Positions 30,999-41,471 are shown, numbered from the stretch's first letter. The stretch is 64,000 nucleotides of DNA from Seminavis robusta (GCA_903772945.1 CAICTM010000127.1:46456-110455), one strand, 5' to 3'. Translations and numbers: made by a program. Notes: generated by a model from the sequence alone, not told the origin.

Positions 30999-32798
30999 TC
31001 AAAACTCAACTCCAGTTCCTGGCACTCCTGTATCGTCCTCCTCATCGTCATCCAAATATGACATGTCTTCAGAGTGGCAGCTCATGACGGTTAGCTTGAT
31101 CACCTGGTGTTCGAAAGCATCAAGACAGTCAAAGGACTGCCCGTCGTCTCGTTCTTCATCTCTAGTAGGAGTCGTCTTATCAAACAGGGCAACAACCTCT
31201 TCAGCTCGAAACCCCAGTAACTTGGTGTCGTTCACCTGAAGGATAATGTCACCTTGAAAGACTCTTCCTAACAGTGGGCTCGTGTTAGAGACTTCAGAGA
31301 CTGTGGGATGAGTTACAGGGCACGAGGCATCACGGAAACGGAGGCCAAAGATGATGTTTGAGGGCGTTCGAAGCTCCTCCGATTTGTTTATGTGCCCGTG
31401 GCACTTCTCCCGGCTGCAGAATCTGGATACCGGAACAAAAAAGATGTCCCTGATGAACTCTTCGATTGGAACTGGGTCGATCTCTTCCAGGCACAAAGAA
31501 GTCTGGTGATTCAAACGCGGGAGGCCGCTACCTTGAATGTCGGACGGTGTGAAGTCTCCGAAATCGCTTGGAAACTCGTCCCGAAACAACAGCTTTCCAA
31601 CTATTGCAATGTCTCTCCCCACAGATTCGATTTCGGGCGTGTCCACGGACAAGTCCAAGGAACGTTGAGACGATGGCTCGCTGTCTTCGTTGGAAGTTGT
31701 TTCGTCGTCATCATCGTCGTGGAGGTACGAGACGCCTATCACTTCTCTACTCGAAGTTTCCTCCCCTTCCGATACCACCGTCAGGCTGCTACATGTACAC
31801 GGCGAAGACTCGACACTGCTTTCCCCATCATTGTCGCCAATAATGGAACTGGCACCAGTACCAGTACCAGTACTTCCCCCATTATCGGGTGTGGATTCAC
31901 ATTCCATCCGCTCTTCAGGAAGTTCGCTGATTTTGGTAGGCCCATCCATCCTTCGTTCGTCGCCGACGCAACACTGTACTGACACCTTCTCGGGTTTTTC
32001 GTCTCGACAGTCTCCAAAGGACAAAGACATGGTACCTGAAACAAGACTTGTTGTCAACGTGGACACCCGCGACAAGGACTCTTGATACGGGTTTAGAAAT
32101 GTGATACCGGTCGCTTCCATTTCAGTCATATCACGAGGAAGCGGAGGAAGTATCTGCGGATACCGCCGAAAGCATTCCTGGCACTCTACCGGCGACCAAC
32201 TCCTTACAGTCGCCGGTACTGTACATATCGGTGGACGACCAGGAGAGCTACCGTGGCTTGTTTTGGCAGTGTCTATAGCTGACGACCCCTCTTTTTCCAA
32301 AGGAATATTTGTCTCATCAATGGCTGGTCCGCCTTCGTGACTTTCAATCTCTTGTCTGGCCAATGATCTCACGCGCCACTCATTGATGTGTAGAGCCAAG
32401 GAGAAAATAAGGAGTAGGCTTGCGACCCCGAGCAACACTGCTGGAATCGTTGGGTCGAGGGCAGTGTCGGGGTCAACCGATCCACCAACGGTTTGATCAT
32501 CATTCGACTGCAACCGCCTCAGATACTGATTTCGAGTATCAGAATCTCTCTGAAAGCTGATGCCATTTCTTTTTCCAATCTTTGAGTTACTTCTACCAGT
32601 AGAGTGCTGATCGAATAGATTTGCAACGAGGTAGCATCTAATGCCTAGCAGAATGATGAACTTCACTAGTGCACTGCTCAACGAATTCACGCGACTTCTT
32701 TCGGCACTCATTGATACTAGTACTGATACCATTGTGTTTATTATTGGAATTGCCTCAAATAATGCCATCGATGCCTTCGGGGGGAGACGAACAATCAT
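30999..32798 (-). CDS. Membrane-anchored PDZ-like protein
   Basis: 599 residues from the ATG at 32796-32798; a second ATG ten codons later is equally possible. Two hydrophobic segments are visible: SALVKFIILLGIRCYLVANL (about 42-62) and PAVLLGVASLLLIFSLALHI (about 118-138). The long tail is acidic and Ser-rich with a run of five Asp. A PDZ-like domain lies at about 490-580: IIFGLRFRDASCPVTHPTVS, then LLGRVFQGDIILQVNDTKLL, GFRAEEVVALF and IKLTVMSC. The carboxylate loop is not a plain GLGF, so binding may be atypical. The gene is head to head (321 bp) with a single-pass membrane protein gene. Together with the PDZ protein at 13087 this suggests a local family of surface proteins with PDZ tails. 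The partner is unknown. Confidence 0.75.
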   Translation of the reverse strand: MIVRLPPKASMALFEAIPIINTMVSVLVSMSAERSRVNSLSSALVKFIILLGIRCYLVANLFDQHSTGRSNSKIGKRNGISFQRDSDTRNQYLRRLQSNDDQTVGGSVDPDTALDPTIPAVLLGVASLLLIFSLALHINEWRVRSLARQEIESHEGGPAIDETNIPLEKEGSSAIDTAKTSHGSSPGRPPICTVPATVRSWSPVECQECFRRYPQILPPLPRDMTEMEATGITFLNPYQESLSRVSTLTTSLVSGTMSLSFGDCRDEKPEKVSVQCCVGDERRMDGPTKISELPEERMECESTPDNGGSTGTGTGASSIIGDNDGESSVESSPCTCSSLTVVSEGEETSSREVIGVSYLHDDDDDETTSNEDSEPSSQRSLDLSVDTPEIESVGRDIAIVGKLLFRDEFPSDFGDFTPSDIQGSGLPRLNHQTSLCLEEIDPVPIEEFIRDIFFVPVSRFCSREKCHGHINKSEELRTPSNIIFGLRFRDASCPVTHPTVSEVSNTSPLLGRVFQGDIILQVNDTKLLGFRAEEVVALFDKTTPTRDEERDDGQSFDCLDAFEHQVIKLTVMSCHSEDMSYLDDDEEDDTGVPGTGVEF

Positions 32799-33119
32799 CG
32801 TTTATCATCGTGGATTTTCCCGTTGGAAACGGAGTCTTCACGTTGATGCCACAAGGAAGCGAGTTCGTCGTTCATGATGCAACTCATTTTGTGGCCTCCA
32901 GTTTTATGCGTCTGCGTGCTTAACATCTTTCCAGGCACATTTAGACAACAACTTATGGTCCTTCTAAATGTCAGGTCACGGTTGCATTTTGCGCCACCTT
33001 GGCCGGCTTCGGCGGAAAGGGCGCAATTTCTGCGTGACAGTTAGCTCACAATTCCAACCGGAAAGCAAACTTTTTGGTCTCGTGCCGCGCAATACCTGCC
33101 AACCCTATCTGCCTCAACG
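32799..33119. other. Bidirectional promoter (head-to-head pair)
   Basis: Only 321 bp separate the starts of the PDZ-like gene (minus) and the single-pass membrane protein gene (plus), so the two probably share control sequences. I see no obvious motif beyond a GCCGGC-type GC-rich spot near 33000. Confidence 0.5.
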
Positions 33120-34292
33120 ATGGTTTCCCTCTCCTTCCCTATTATCTTCCTCTTATCCATCCTTCCGTCTGTCAAGGCCTTGAGCAGCGTTCCCTTTGGA
33201 GGAGTCGAGCTACAGCTTCAGTCCAGTACTTCCGAGAAAGACCCGGAAACCCTGCTGGTCGAGGTACTCACGCAAACAGTCAAGTACCTGGATACTTCCT
33301 TCACTGATACCCTTCAAAATAGTGACATTGAATTCTCCCATATTGGACTTTCGGTGGACAGTTACGACATTGACGCAAGCTCTGAATCGAATTCTGTAAG
33401 CTTCAAATTCTCAGGCACGGCTTTCTTTAACTCAAGTCCAGCGCCGACCCAAGATGACGTTCTTCAGATCCTTGCACAAAGTTTCCTGGGAAGAAACAGC
33501 CAAGAGTTTACTTCTTCTCTCATGCAGTCTAAGGAGCCGTTCTTACAACGCTTGAGCTACGCCATTGTTCAAGTTAATGGATACGTCATTCCAGGAGGAG
33601 TAGATACGGAGTCCGCGAATCCGCAACAGACGGAAGAGCCCGACCAGTCTTTCGACCTGGAAATGATTGCCATTATTGTCGGATGTGCCACTGGAGCTGT
33701 TCTTTTAATTCTACTGTGTTATTGTCTCTGCTGTGTCGGTGTCGAGCCAGAGGACGCTGACGCCTACGATGATAGCCCCTCCAACGGCAAGCCTGCGATC
33801 CAACAGAGCCAAACTAGTGAAACACAGGACGACATCGAGGCAGTATCGGAGCCACCCTCTTCGCCACAGTCCATTGCCTCACAAGACTCCAGTGTCTTTA
33901 CTTACAACCCCACCTCAAAGATCAGTTTTGATGCGAGCACCTTGTCGACCAACACAACCGACACGAATGCATTGGATCTAGCTCTTTGGCAACAACGAAA
34001 CACAATCAATAGCAGGTATGCTCCTTTTGGTCATGATATTTCTGCAATTGAAATGCTCAATGAAAACAAGAAGGACCTTAGCTTGATTGAAGAGGGAGAC
34101 GAAACAGCCACACCCGCCAAGCAGATGGAGTACCTGTCCAGGGATTACTTGTCCAGACGTGATCGACGAGACAGGTCTCGAGCATCACGAGAAAGCGGCT
34201 TCAGTGGGGCTTCCGAGCGGTCGGTCAACAGCGATGTGATTGCGGATCTTCGCAACCTCTCCCAACAAATCAATCAATACCGAAAACGCTAG
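33120..34292 (+). CDS. Single-pass membrane protein with secretory ectodomain
   Basis: 390 residues. The signal peptide is MVSLSFPIIFLLSILPSVKA, the ectodomain spans about 21-180 and the membrane helix IAIIVGCATGAVLLILLCYC spans about 182-202. A 190-residue cytoplasmic tail carries Ser/Asp-rich disorder and an Arg/Asp/Ser cluster (LSRRDRRDRSRASRESG). The ectodomain holds a β-strand block, VSFKFSGTAFFNSSPAPTQD then DV. It lines up residue by residue with FEVNVNVTFDREPSPDAAEV of the PDZ protein at 13087: F-x(8)-F-x(3)-P-x-P-x(4)-[DE]-V. This indicates common descent or a shared extracellular module, possibly SEA-like. It has no PDZ domain of its own, but its head-to-head neighbour does. Function unknown; a receptor or adhesion role is inferred from layout. 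Confidence 0.8.
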   Translation: MVSLSFPIIFLLSILPSVKALSSVPFGGVELQLQSSTSEKDPETLLVEVLTQTVKYLDTSFTDTLQNSDIEFSHIGLSVDSYDIDASSESNSVSFKFSGTAFFNSSPAPTQDDVLQILAQSFLGRNSQEFTSSLMQSKEPFLQRLSYAIVQVNGYVIPGGVDTESANPQQTEEPDQSFDLEMIAIIVGCATGAVLLILLCYCLCCVGVEPEDADAYDDSPSNGKPAIQQSQTSETQDDIEAVSEPPSSPQSIASQDSSVFTYNPTSKISFDASTLSTNTTDTNALDLALWQQRNTINSRYAPFGHDISAIEMLNENKKDLSLIEEGDETATPAKQMEYLSRDYLSRRDRRDRSRASRESGFSGASERSVNSDVIADLRNLSQQINQYRKR

Positions 34293-34481
34293 AAATCTTT
34301 GTCTACGGTATCCGCAGCGTAGTTGTAATTGTCTTTACATATTACTGTTTCCTTTCTACTTTCTTCTAGCTAGTCCTTGTGTATATTAGTTACTAGCTTT
34401 CCGCAATGTACGGTATCTCAACCCTTCACCACTGGGGCTGCAGAGAGCATTGGCCTTTGGAAACGAGACTTGCTGAGTTTG

Positions 34482-36491
34482 CTACGCAATCTGCGGCAGA
34501 GGGTCGATGACTTGTTCGTCTTCTTCTACTCGCGGAGGTGACAACTCCAAGTCGGCTGCCGTGGTCTGATCCAATCCGACCTTTGGAGAATGTTGCTGTT
34601 GTGCGGAGGACATTCTCCGTCTCGAATTGTGTACGGCTAGAACCACACCCACCATGACAATATTTGCCAGAATAATGCCCACCGCAATAAAAATGCCCCG
34701 TTCCATTTGTTCTTCTTCCTGTTCCATGGCTACGGTTTTCCCGGAAGAAGAAGAACCGAGCTGAGGCGGCACGTACAGTACACGATCGGGTTTTCCCGGC
34801 AAGTCGACTTCACATCGATGAGTTTGTGTGTCCATATTGATAATCTGGAGTGAATTGGCGGGAATGTGCGACACTGACGCCTGATACCGACCGCCTCGTT
34901 TGCTATCCCGATGAGTCCAACCATAGGAACACTGTGGTTCCCAGAACCTGGGTGGTTCCTGCTGCACGGCGCCTGCCCCTGGAATGAGTGTGACGGCAGC
35001 TGCTGCTGTATTTTGGTTGTTGTTGGAGGACAAGACTTGATTCAATGAAACACACCGTACACCCGTCTTGTTCAAATCCTCTCTGTTATACCGCGGCGTC
35101 CCACAACTGCCACAATGCGGCGTACACGTACAGATATCTCCTCCATAGTACGAGTCTCGTTTTTTGCAACGCGGACACCGATCCAAATAGGGTGGTTCTT
35201 CGTCTCGTACTTTTTGAAAATCAGCCAGTGGCGCCCGCAGGAGCGTTCGATTATTGTCGGCTGGATCGTAAAAACACATTCCGGCGGCCACATCTCGCGG
35301 TGTTTGGGGTGGTCCACACGAAAACGCATCGCAGGCAATGTTGTCGCCATTGTAATCGCGGTCGTTGCGATTGATATTTTCCGTGAGGGGCATGCAAATG
35401 GTGGTGTGGCCGTCGGACGATGATGTGTAAACCGTAGGCCGGTCGGGATGTCCTGGGACATCCACGGAGTATTCGATACTACTGGCTTGCCCGGGTGTGT
35501 TGGTTTCCAAGATATGTACCTTGTTTTGTCGCTTGTCGACGGCGATAATGACATTGTCCATGATTTCATGAAGGAATCCACTAATGTTGTGTTTTGCAAC
35601 AAATGTGGGTTGGAGTGGCGACTGCCCCAGGTCGAGTTCTAGAACGGGTCCATGTCGTCCACATTGAAAGAACAAGTGTTTGCTTAAACCGGCATATGCC
35701 ATTCCGCGTCCATAGCCTCCTCCACTGGTGCATTCTCCTTGGTCCAAGTAGCGGGAAAAGTCAAATACCGCCACTTGTTGTTTGGTCTCGAGATCGACAA
35801 TATGGAGAAACGCACCCCGCGAAGAGATGTAGCCATGTCGTTCCAAATAGGGATCTTCATCCCAGAGAATCTGTCCTATACGACCATTATTGGTTTCGTC
35901 ACTTCGATTAGTACCACCACCGGTACCAGTAGGTGCTTGCAGGGCAAAGATTGTTTCTGTCAACTCGATAGACCTAGTTCGTGTGACAATCGGCGTCAGG
36001 AGGGATCCAAAGACATCCAATTCGATGGCATATAGTTTCCCGTCCATTCCTTGAGTCCAATATTCGTTGTGCACGCTGTAGGAGTGCATGTGACTTCCAC
36101 CCTTTGTGGGGAGTCTCGTGACGACTTTTTGTTTTTGAGTGGAAAAGACAAGGACTTCCCCCCTTGGATTGTCCATGCCATCGTAGGTAGTTTCGCCCGA
36201 ACCAATCAGGAGATATCCCACCGTCCCCAGGCCATTGGGATCATTCTGCATGTAGACGCCATCGGCCCATCGACTGGGTAAAAAGTTGCCACGGGTATCG
36301 GCTCGAATTTCGTGTTCAATCAGACAGGTTTCCGGATTGATAATGGACAAGCCGGCCGCATGGAACGTCCAAAAGTGGCCTCCTTCGATGCGAGTGTATT
36401 GTTCGTCGCCATGAAGAATCGCAGTGCTGGTGGACAACAACGACAACAACGACAAAAGTGCTAGCCATAAAAGGGAGACAAGTGATCTCAT
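34482..36491 (-). CDS. Large single-pass ectodomain protein, propeller-like
   Basis: 669 residues starting with a signal peptide (MRSLVSLLWLALLSLLSLLS). The ectodomain has recurring strand-turn patterns such as GYLLIGSGETTYDG, GEVLVFSTQKQKVVTRLP, GAFLHIVDLETKQQVAVFDF, HLFFQCGRHGPVLELDLG and NKVHILETN, which suggest a β-propeller; I do not recognise a named family. A Cys-rich insert (RCPRCKKRDSYYGGDICTCT, then PHCGSCGTPRY) could bind metal or form disulfides. NRS and NRT sites allow N-glycosylation. A membrane helix near residues 600-622 (GIFIAVGIILANIVMVGVVL) precedes a 45-residue tail. The gene convergently faces the single-pass protein at 33120 with 190 bp between. It is probably a cell-surface protein with unknown ligand. 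Confidence 0.78.
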   Translation of the reverse strand: MRSLVSLLWLALLSLLSLLSTSTAILHGDEQYTRIEGGHFWTFHAAGLSIINPETCLIEHEIRADTRGNFLPSRWADGVYMQNDPNGLGTVGYLLIGSGETTYDGMDNPRGEVLVFSTQKQKVVTRLPTKGGSHMHSYSVHNEYWTQGMDGKLYAIELDVFGSLLTPIVTRTRSIELTETIFALQAPTGTGGGTNRSDETNNGRIGQILWDEDPYLERHGYISSRGAFLHIVDLETKQQVAVFDFSRYLDQGECTSGGGYGRGMAYAGLSKHLFFQCGRHGPVLELDLGQSPLQPTFVAKHNISGFLHEIMDNVIIAVDKRQNKVHILETNTPGQASSIEYSVDVPGHPDRPTVYTSSSDGHTTICMPLTENINRNDRDYNGDNIACDAFSCGPPQTPRDVAAGMCFYDPADNNRTLLRAPLADFQKVRDEEPPYLDRCPRCKKRDSYYGGDICTCTPHCGSCGTPRYNREDLNKTGVRCVSLNQVLSSNNNQNTAAAAVTLIPGAGAVQQEPPRFWEPQCSYGWTHRDSKRGGRYQASVSHIPANSLQIINMDTQTHRCEVDLPGKPDRVLYVPPQLGSSSSGKTVAMEQEEEQMERGIFIAVGIILANIVMVGVVLAVHNSRRRMSSAQQQHSPKVGLDQTTAADLELSPPRVEEDEQVIDPLPQIA

Positions 36492-36830
36492 TGTTTATGT
36501 TGGGATGGCACCACTTCTTGATACTGATGATTGTGTTTTGTAGATTATGATGCAATACTACGACTATGCATGGCATACCCTCTCCACTTCCAAGAACAAT
36601 AAACTGCCCTTATTGTCATTTATCATGGCACCAGTTCATCCTTGCGTCGACGTGTTCTTCTATTCTGGGCTTGAGTCACCCTCGGGAATGATATCTTTTG
36701 AGTTTTGAGAGATCAAAAAGATCTCTCATTTTTTCTTGCACGGCTTGATGACACCGATGCACTGGATGGGTTGGTGATGTCTTCCTGTTGATAGATACCA
36801 GTACAAGCGCAAACAGTAAAGGCAACCACA
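36492..36830. other. Divergent promoter region
   Basis: Between the ectodomain protein (minus) and the GH3 gene (plus). An inverted sequence, agagatcaaaaagatctct, lies at 36709-36727 and could be a small operator-like hairpin. No gene is seen. Confidence 0.5.
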
Positions 36831-39119
36831 ATGAGATCTTCTACTAGTACTAATACACGGATACCAGTAGCGATTCTTATTGCGCTGTGCAGTTCTCTAC
36901 AGGGAGTCCTAGTATGGTCAGCAAAAGAACCGTGCAGCTACAGCGATGTGTCCGGCTTGGCGTTCTGTAACACGTCTCTTCCAGTTAGAACCCGAGCCAT
37001 TGATCTCGTGTCGAGATTGACTACGGACGAAAAGATTGAACAGCTCATGATGGAGGCTCCTCCCATTGAAAGATTGCACATGGATGCCTACAACTACTGG
37101 TCCGAAAGTCTTCACGGCGTTCTGTCCTATTGCAGTACAGACGACAATAAAACAAGATGCCCCACATGCTACCCCATGCCCATTGGAATGGGAGCCACCT
37201 TTCACCAAAACCTGGTCCACCGCATGGCCACACAAATATCCAGCGAGGCACGACGCTTCTTTGTCCAAGATGCCGGAAAAAACACGAGCAGTCTGCAAGA
37301 CCGGCACGTCGTAGGACTCGACTTTTGGGCTCCCAACATTAATATCGTCCGAGATCCACGATGGGGACGTGCGGCCGAAACCCCTGGAGAAGATCCCTTT
37401 TTAAGTGGTCAATACGCTCTCTCCTATATCAAAGGAATGCAACAAGGAGACGATGATCCAAGCTACCTCAAAACCATTGCTACACTCAAACATTTTGCAG
37501 GGTATTCCCTCGAACATTGGAATGGGAGTAATCGCATGAGCTTTAATGCCATTATTTCGGATCAGGATTTGGCGCAGACGTACTTGCCCGCGTTCCAAGT
37601 GGGCATTACTCAAGGGCGAGCTGGAAGTGTCATGTGCAGTTACAATGCCGTGAATGGAGTGCCATCCTGTGCCAATGACTTTTTGCTGCAAACACTACTA
37701 AGAGAACAGTGGGATTGGGATGGTTATGTCGTCAGTGACTGTGGAGCCATTTCCTATGTCTACCGACCTCACAAGTACAAGCCGACACCCGAGCAAGCTG
37801 TGGCTGCATCTCTACAAGCGGGAACAGATTTGGATTGTGGCAATTACTATCAACACTTGAAAGGGGCCATGCAGAACGAGTTGATCACGGAAACAGATCT
37901 CGATAGAGCATTGGTGAGACTTTTTAGCGCTAGAATCAAACTGGGAATGTTTGACCCGTGGCACATGCAACCGTACATGAATTATCCTCCCGATATTATT
38001 GGGCATCCATCCCACGTCGAAACTGCTTTGCAAGCGGCACGAGAATCGATTGTCTTGCTCAAACATACCCAAAACGTACTACCGCTGGACAAGAAGAATG
38101 GTACGAAGATTGCCGTCCTGGGACCTCATATCCACGCCAAAGCAGCACTGTGCGGGACGTATCACGGAACGGTGCCCTCCAACATGGCGAGTCCGCTGGA
38201 AGCTCTGCAGGCGAAGTTTGCCACGGTGTTTGGCATGGAGGGATGTGACATTAATTCCAACAACACGGACGGTTTTGCAGCGGCAGCGCAACATGCCAAA
38301 GAAGCCGATGTGGCAATCCTCTTCATGGGCACCTCCACGGCGATTGAACAGGAGGGAAAAGATCGATATGAGATTGGCTTGCCGGGTGTGCAAGAAGCGC
38401 TTATCGATGCCATTGCTCAGGTACAAAACAAGACGATCCTGGTCCTCATCAATGGAGGACCGTTGGATGTTTTTGCTGCCAAGGACAACCCCCACGTCGT
38501 GGCAATTCTGGAAGCCTTTTACCCAGGTATGAAGGGAGCGGAAGCAATAGTAGATGTGCTGCTGGGAACGTACAGTCCAAGTGGTCGCCTCCCTTACACA
38601 ATGTATAAGAAGGATTACGTCGACCAGATTTCCATGACTGACATGTCCATGACCAGCGGTCCGGGTCGCACGTACCGATACTTCAAAGGTGAGGTGGTGT
38701 ACCCCTTTGGATACGGTCTATCCTATACATCCTTTGAATTCAAGTTTTTGGATCATCATGGGCTCGATGGTGAGATTACGGAATTCAAGGGTCCTCAGTA
38801 CAGAGTCAATGTGACCAACACTGGGCCGAGGGCGAGCGACGTATCCGTGTTAGCCTTTGTATCCTTCGAGGGCAGCGACAAAGAATTTGCTTGCCCTCTT
38901 TCGCAGCTATTTGGCTTCCAAAAGATACACCTGCAACCCAATGAGAGCAAGACTGTGTTCTTTTCTGTCGCCCCGGCCTCTTTGAAATGCTACGGCCTCG
39001 CCCAGCAATCACTCTCCAGCCCTGTGGGCACGTATTCCGTTACCGTTGGCTCGGAACACCAGTACTTTCACTACTATGCTAATGCTTCAATCAGCACCGC
39101 GAGCGCAGAGGCGGAATGA
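36831..39119 (+). CDS. Glycoside hydrolase family 3, beta-xylosidase/glucosidase type
   Basis: 762 residues, single exon. A hydrophobic N-terminal leader (VAILIALCSSLQGVLVWS) indicates secretion. The family 3 barrel shows GLDFWAPNINIVRDPRWGRA followed by AETPGEDPFLSG, KHFAGYSLEHWN, VMCSYNAVNGVPSCAND and the nucleophile motif DGYVVSDCGAI with Asp303. The α/β sandwich follows (ESIVLLKHTQNVLPLD, IAVLGPHIHAKAALCGTYHG), and then the C-terminal fibronectin-III-like domain begins after YPFGYGLSYTSFEFK. The closest recognisable pattern is the plant/fungal β-xylosidase and α-arabinofuranosidase branch (SDC at the nucleophile). It would release terminal sugars from cell-wall or external polysaccharides. 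Family and secretion are confident; the exact sugar is not. Confidence 0.95.
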   Translation: MRSSTSTNTRIPVAILIALCSSLQGVLVWSAKEPCSYSDVSGLAFCNTSLPVRTRAIDLVSRLTTDEKIEQLMMEAPPIERLHMDAYNYWSESLHGVLSYCSTDDNKTRCPTCYPMPIGMGATFHQNLVHRMATQISSEARRFFVQDAGKNTSSLQDRHVVGLDFWAPNINIVRDPRWGRAAETPGEDPFLSGQYALSYIKGMQQGDDDPSYLKTIATLKHFAGYSLEHWNGSNRMSFNAIISDQDLAQTYLPAFQVGITQGRAGSVMCSYNAVNGVPSCANDFLLQTLLREQWDWDGYVVSDCGAISYVYRPHKYKPTPEQAVAASLQAGTDLDCGNYYQHLKGAMQNELITETDLDRALVRLFSARIKLGMFDPWHMQPYMNYPPDIIGHPSHVETALQAARESIVLLKHTQNVLPLDKKNGTKIAVLGPHIHAKAALCGTYHGTVPSNMASPLEALQAKFATVFGMEGCDINSNNTDGFAAAAQHAKEADVAILFMGTSTAIEQEGKDRYEIGLPGVQEALIDAIAQVQNKTILVLINGGPLDVFAAKDNPHVVAILEAFYPGMKGAEAIVDVLLGTYSPSGRLPYTMYKKDYVDQISMTDMSMTSGPGRTYRYFKGEVVYPFGYGLSYTSFEFKFLDHHGLDGEITEFKGPQYRVNVTNTGPRASDVSVLAFVSFEGSDKEFACPLSQLFGFQKIHLQPNESKTVFFSVAPASLKCYGLAQQSLSSPVGTYSVTVGSEHQYFHYYANASISTASAEAE

Positions 39120-39660
39120 TAGATAACCTTCTCCGGAGATTGCAGAGGCACGAGAACAGATGGCGCACATTTATTTCGGAGCGAGAGGAACGTTTCAATG
39201 GCCTCTGTGATGGCTGGAATGGAATCCAGCACACCAGTCCAACGAACGAGGATGCATAGACTATCTACCTCTACTCACAGCTTGGTTCAAGCTTAGTCGA
39301 GGCGTGGACGAAGACGACGAAATAGCAAAAGAATATCTAGCAGGCTTGCAACAACATCTAGTTCTATCTGGCGACCAGTACCAGAACCGCAGGAGATACA
39401 ATGTATATGCTTGCCAGCTACCCGGGCCGACTGGTAGCTGTGTGTCCGCTTCAGAGGGGGGAAGACAGGCCAAACAAGCAACAAAGGACACACGGAGAAA
39501 ATGATGTACATAGTGGGTGCTATAAAGTTCAATACTGATTGGTCCTTCTGCGATCCATCTCTTAGCTACAGGTAGTTGTGGAAATGCAGCAGCAGATCAA
39601 TTCCACATAGTTTTCAAGCACTGCTGCAAAGACGCTGGTCGAAGTCCCGAGGTACGCACT
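39120..39660. other. Convergent intergenic spacer
   Basis: About 540 bp between the GH3 gene and the HA-repeat gene. No gene, RNA or repeat stands out. Confidence 0.5.
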
Positions 39661-41276
39661 CTAAAGGTCAGGCCTTGAGCCCTCAAGATCTGCAAGCTCT
39701 TGTTGAATTGTTTCAACTTGTTGTTGCAGAGCAGCCAAATGATTTGGGAGCTCTTGGATGGATTTCTGTCGCATGTTGATCATCCTTTTCTGTTTTCTGA
39801 TAGTTCTTCTCTGACTGCGGATAATTGTTCTCTTGTGGTTCAGCCGTTCAATCTGGTTTTGGATGATTGTCTGCTGGGCAGCAGCCAGCTTGTGGAGCTT
39901 TTGAAGTTGGGAACTCTTGGTCCTTCTAGGAATTCCAATACTAGATCTCTCCACACCCAAGTCATCATCTTCTTCCTCAATCTCACCTTGAATGTCACTA
40001 CTGGTATCATCATTGTCCTCCTCACTCGAAACTTCCATCTGTATGCTCTGCTCTCCTTCCTCCTTTTCTGATTCCATCCCCAATTGGGCAGTTCTCCTCC
40101 TGTAGGCCTTGTCTTCAGTTGTGGATTCGGTGTCATCATTTTCTGCAGCAGCTTTCTTTGTGGGAGTAGCATTCCATTTCCTGGAGTAAGCTTGAAGTTT
40201 TTGACCTTGGCATTTTGTGGCTCTCTTGAGCTTCATTGCTGGAGGCTTGCTAGTCATTTCTTCATCAGAAGGTTGTTCATCGTCAGCCTCTTGTTGAGTT
40301 TCTTCTATTGACTCCATCTCATCTGTACCATCATCATCATCATCGTCATCTTCATCCAAATCAGAATCCTTGGAATTGGCAGCTGCTCCTCCCTTCCTTG
40401 ATGTTTGAGATGACGAACTTTGTCCAGGTTGTGCAACACGAGAGGAAGAATTGTCTCCTAAAACCCAAGTGAAACCAAAGTCTTGTAGCTTTTGAAATCT
40501 CTCCTCATGAAGCTCACCTTTGTTGTGATAATATCGCTGCCTGGAGACCCATTTGCCTAGTTTTCCATCACGCTGTGGTACAGTCGTACCCTGCAGTGAC
40601 CATTTTCCTGGTGGAATTTCTTCAGGTTGGCAAACATGGCCAGCCAATCTTCTCCCAATGGACCAGAAGTAGCATGTACATCCCACGTGAAACCCAGCTC
40701 TTGTAGCTTTTGAAGTTTCTCCTTGTTCAGCTTCCCTTGATGGTAAACCGTTCTCTGTGTAGAGACCCATCGGCCCAGTTTTCCGTCGGCTCTTGGTACC
40801 CTGCAGTGACCATGCTCCTCTTGGAATTTCTGTAGATTGGCAAACATGGACTGCCACCGTTCTCCCGAGGGATCAAAAGAGTTACATACAACCCAAGTGA
40901 AACCAAGCTCTTGCAGCTTTTGAAATCTCTCCTTGCTCAGATTCCCTTTGTTGTAAAGCCATCCCTGAACTCTGACCCATCGGCCTAGTTTTCCATTTGT
41001 TGCTGGTACCAGACAGTGCCCATTTTCCTCTTGGAATTTCTTCAATTCAGCATACATTGTTTCCCAAGTTTCATCACGTGCAGACCAACAAAATCCAATG
41101 GCATCAAGGGCATCCACTCGATGTTTGGGCATGTTTTGAATATGCCGCTGATTTGACACCCGCCATTGGCCAAGTCCTAAATGACAGTTTGGGACTCTGC
41201 AGTGCCCATTCTTCTCCTTGAATTCTTTGAGCTTCTCCAGATTGTCATACCATGCTTCATCATCTGGTGGAGGCAT
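39661..41276 (-). pseudogene. Helicase-associated (HA) domain protein broken by an 8-bp insertion
   Basis: The frame starts at the ATG at 41274-41276 (MPPPDDEAWYDNL) and encodes three and a half HA domains. Each has the form W-x-x-M-x-A-x-L-K-K-F-x-x-E-N-G-H-C-x-V-P ... GKLGRWV...QRKLQELGFTW. In the fourth repeat the frame goes wrong after ENGHCRV and meets a stop at about 40557. In another frame the protein resumes exactly where expected (VPQRDGKLGKWVSRQRYYHN) and runs to 39661. Removing eight bases at about 40579-40586 would restore perfect agreement with the other repeats. The downstream part is acidic, then a coiled coil rich in Gln/Arg, about 400 codons with no other stop. HA domains occur in bacterial helicases and as stand-alone repeats expanded in diatoms, with presumed nucleic-acid binding. 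It could be a recent null allele, an assembly error or a +1-type recoding site. Confidence 0.8.
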
Positions 41277-41471
41277 CTTGCAGAGTATCTTCAACGGTAT
41301 CCCGAATATCTCCCTCCAGGAGAAATACCCCACTGTAAATACACCGGTAGATCGAAGAGTCGCCAACTATGGAGTTGGCTTGTTGCAGATTTTGTTGTTT
41401 GGTGTGTCAATCAATCAATCAATGGTTGGTCCTCGTTTTAGGGTTACAGGCTAACCATACCGTACCAGACC

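Noticed and set aside
40575-40600. Tiny intron in the HA-repeat gene (gtac...cag, 17 nt)
   Set aside because: Far too short for splicing; an 8-bp insertion explains the frame change exactly.
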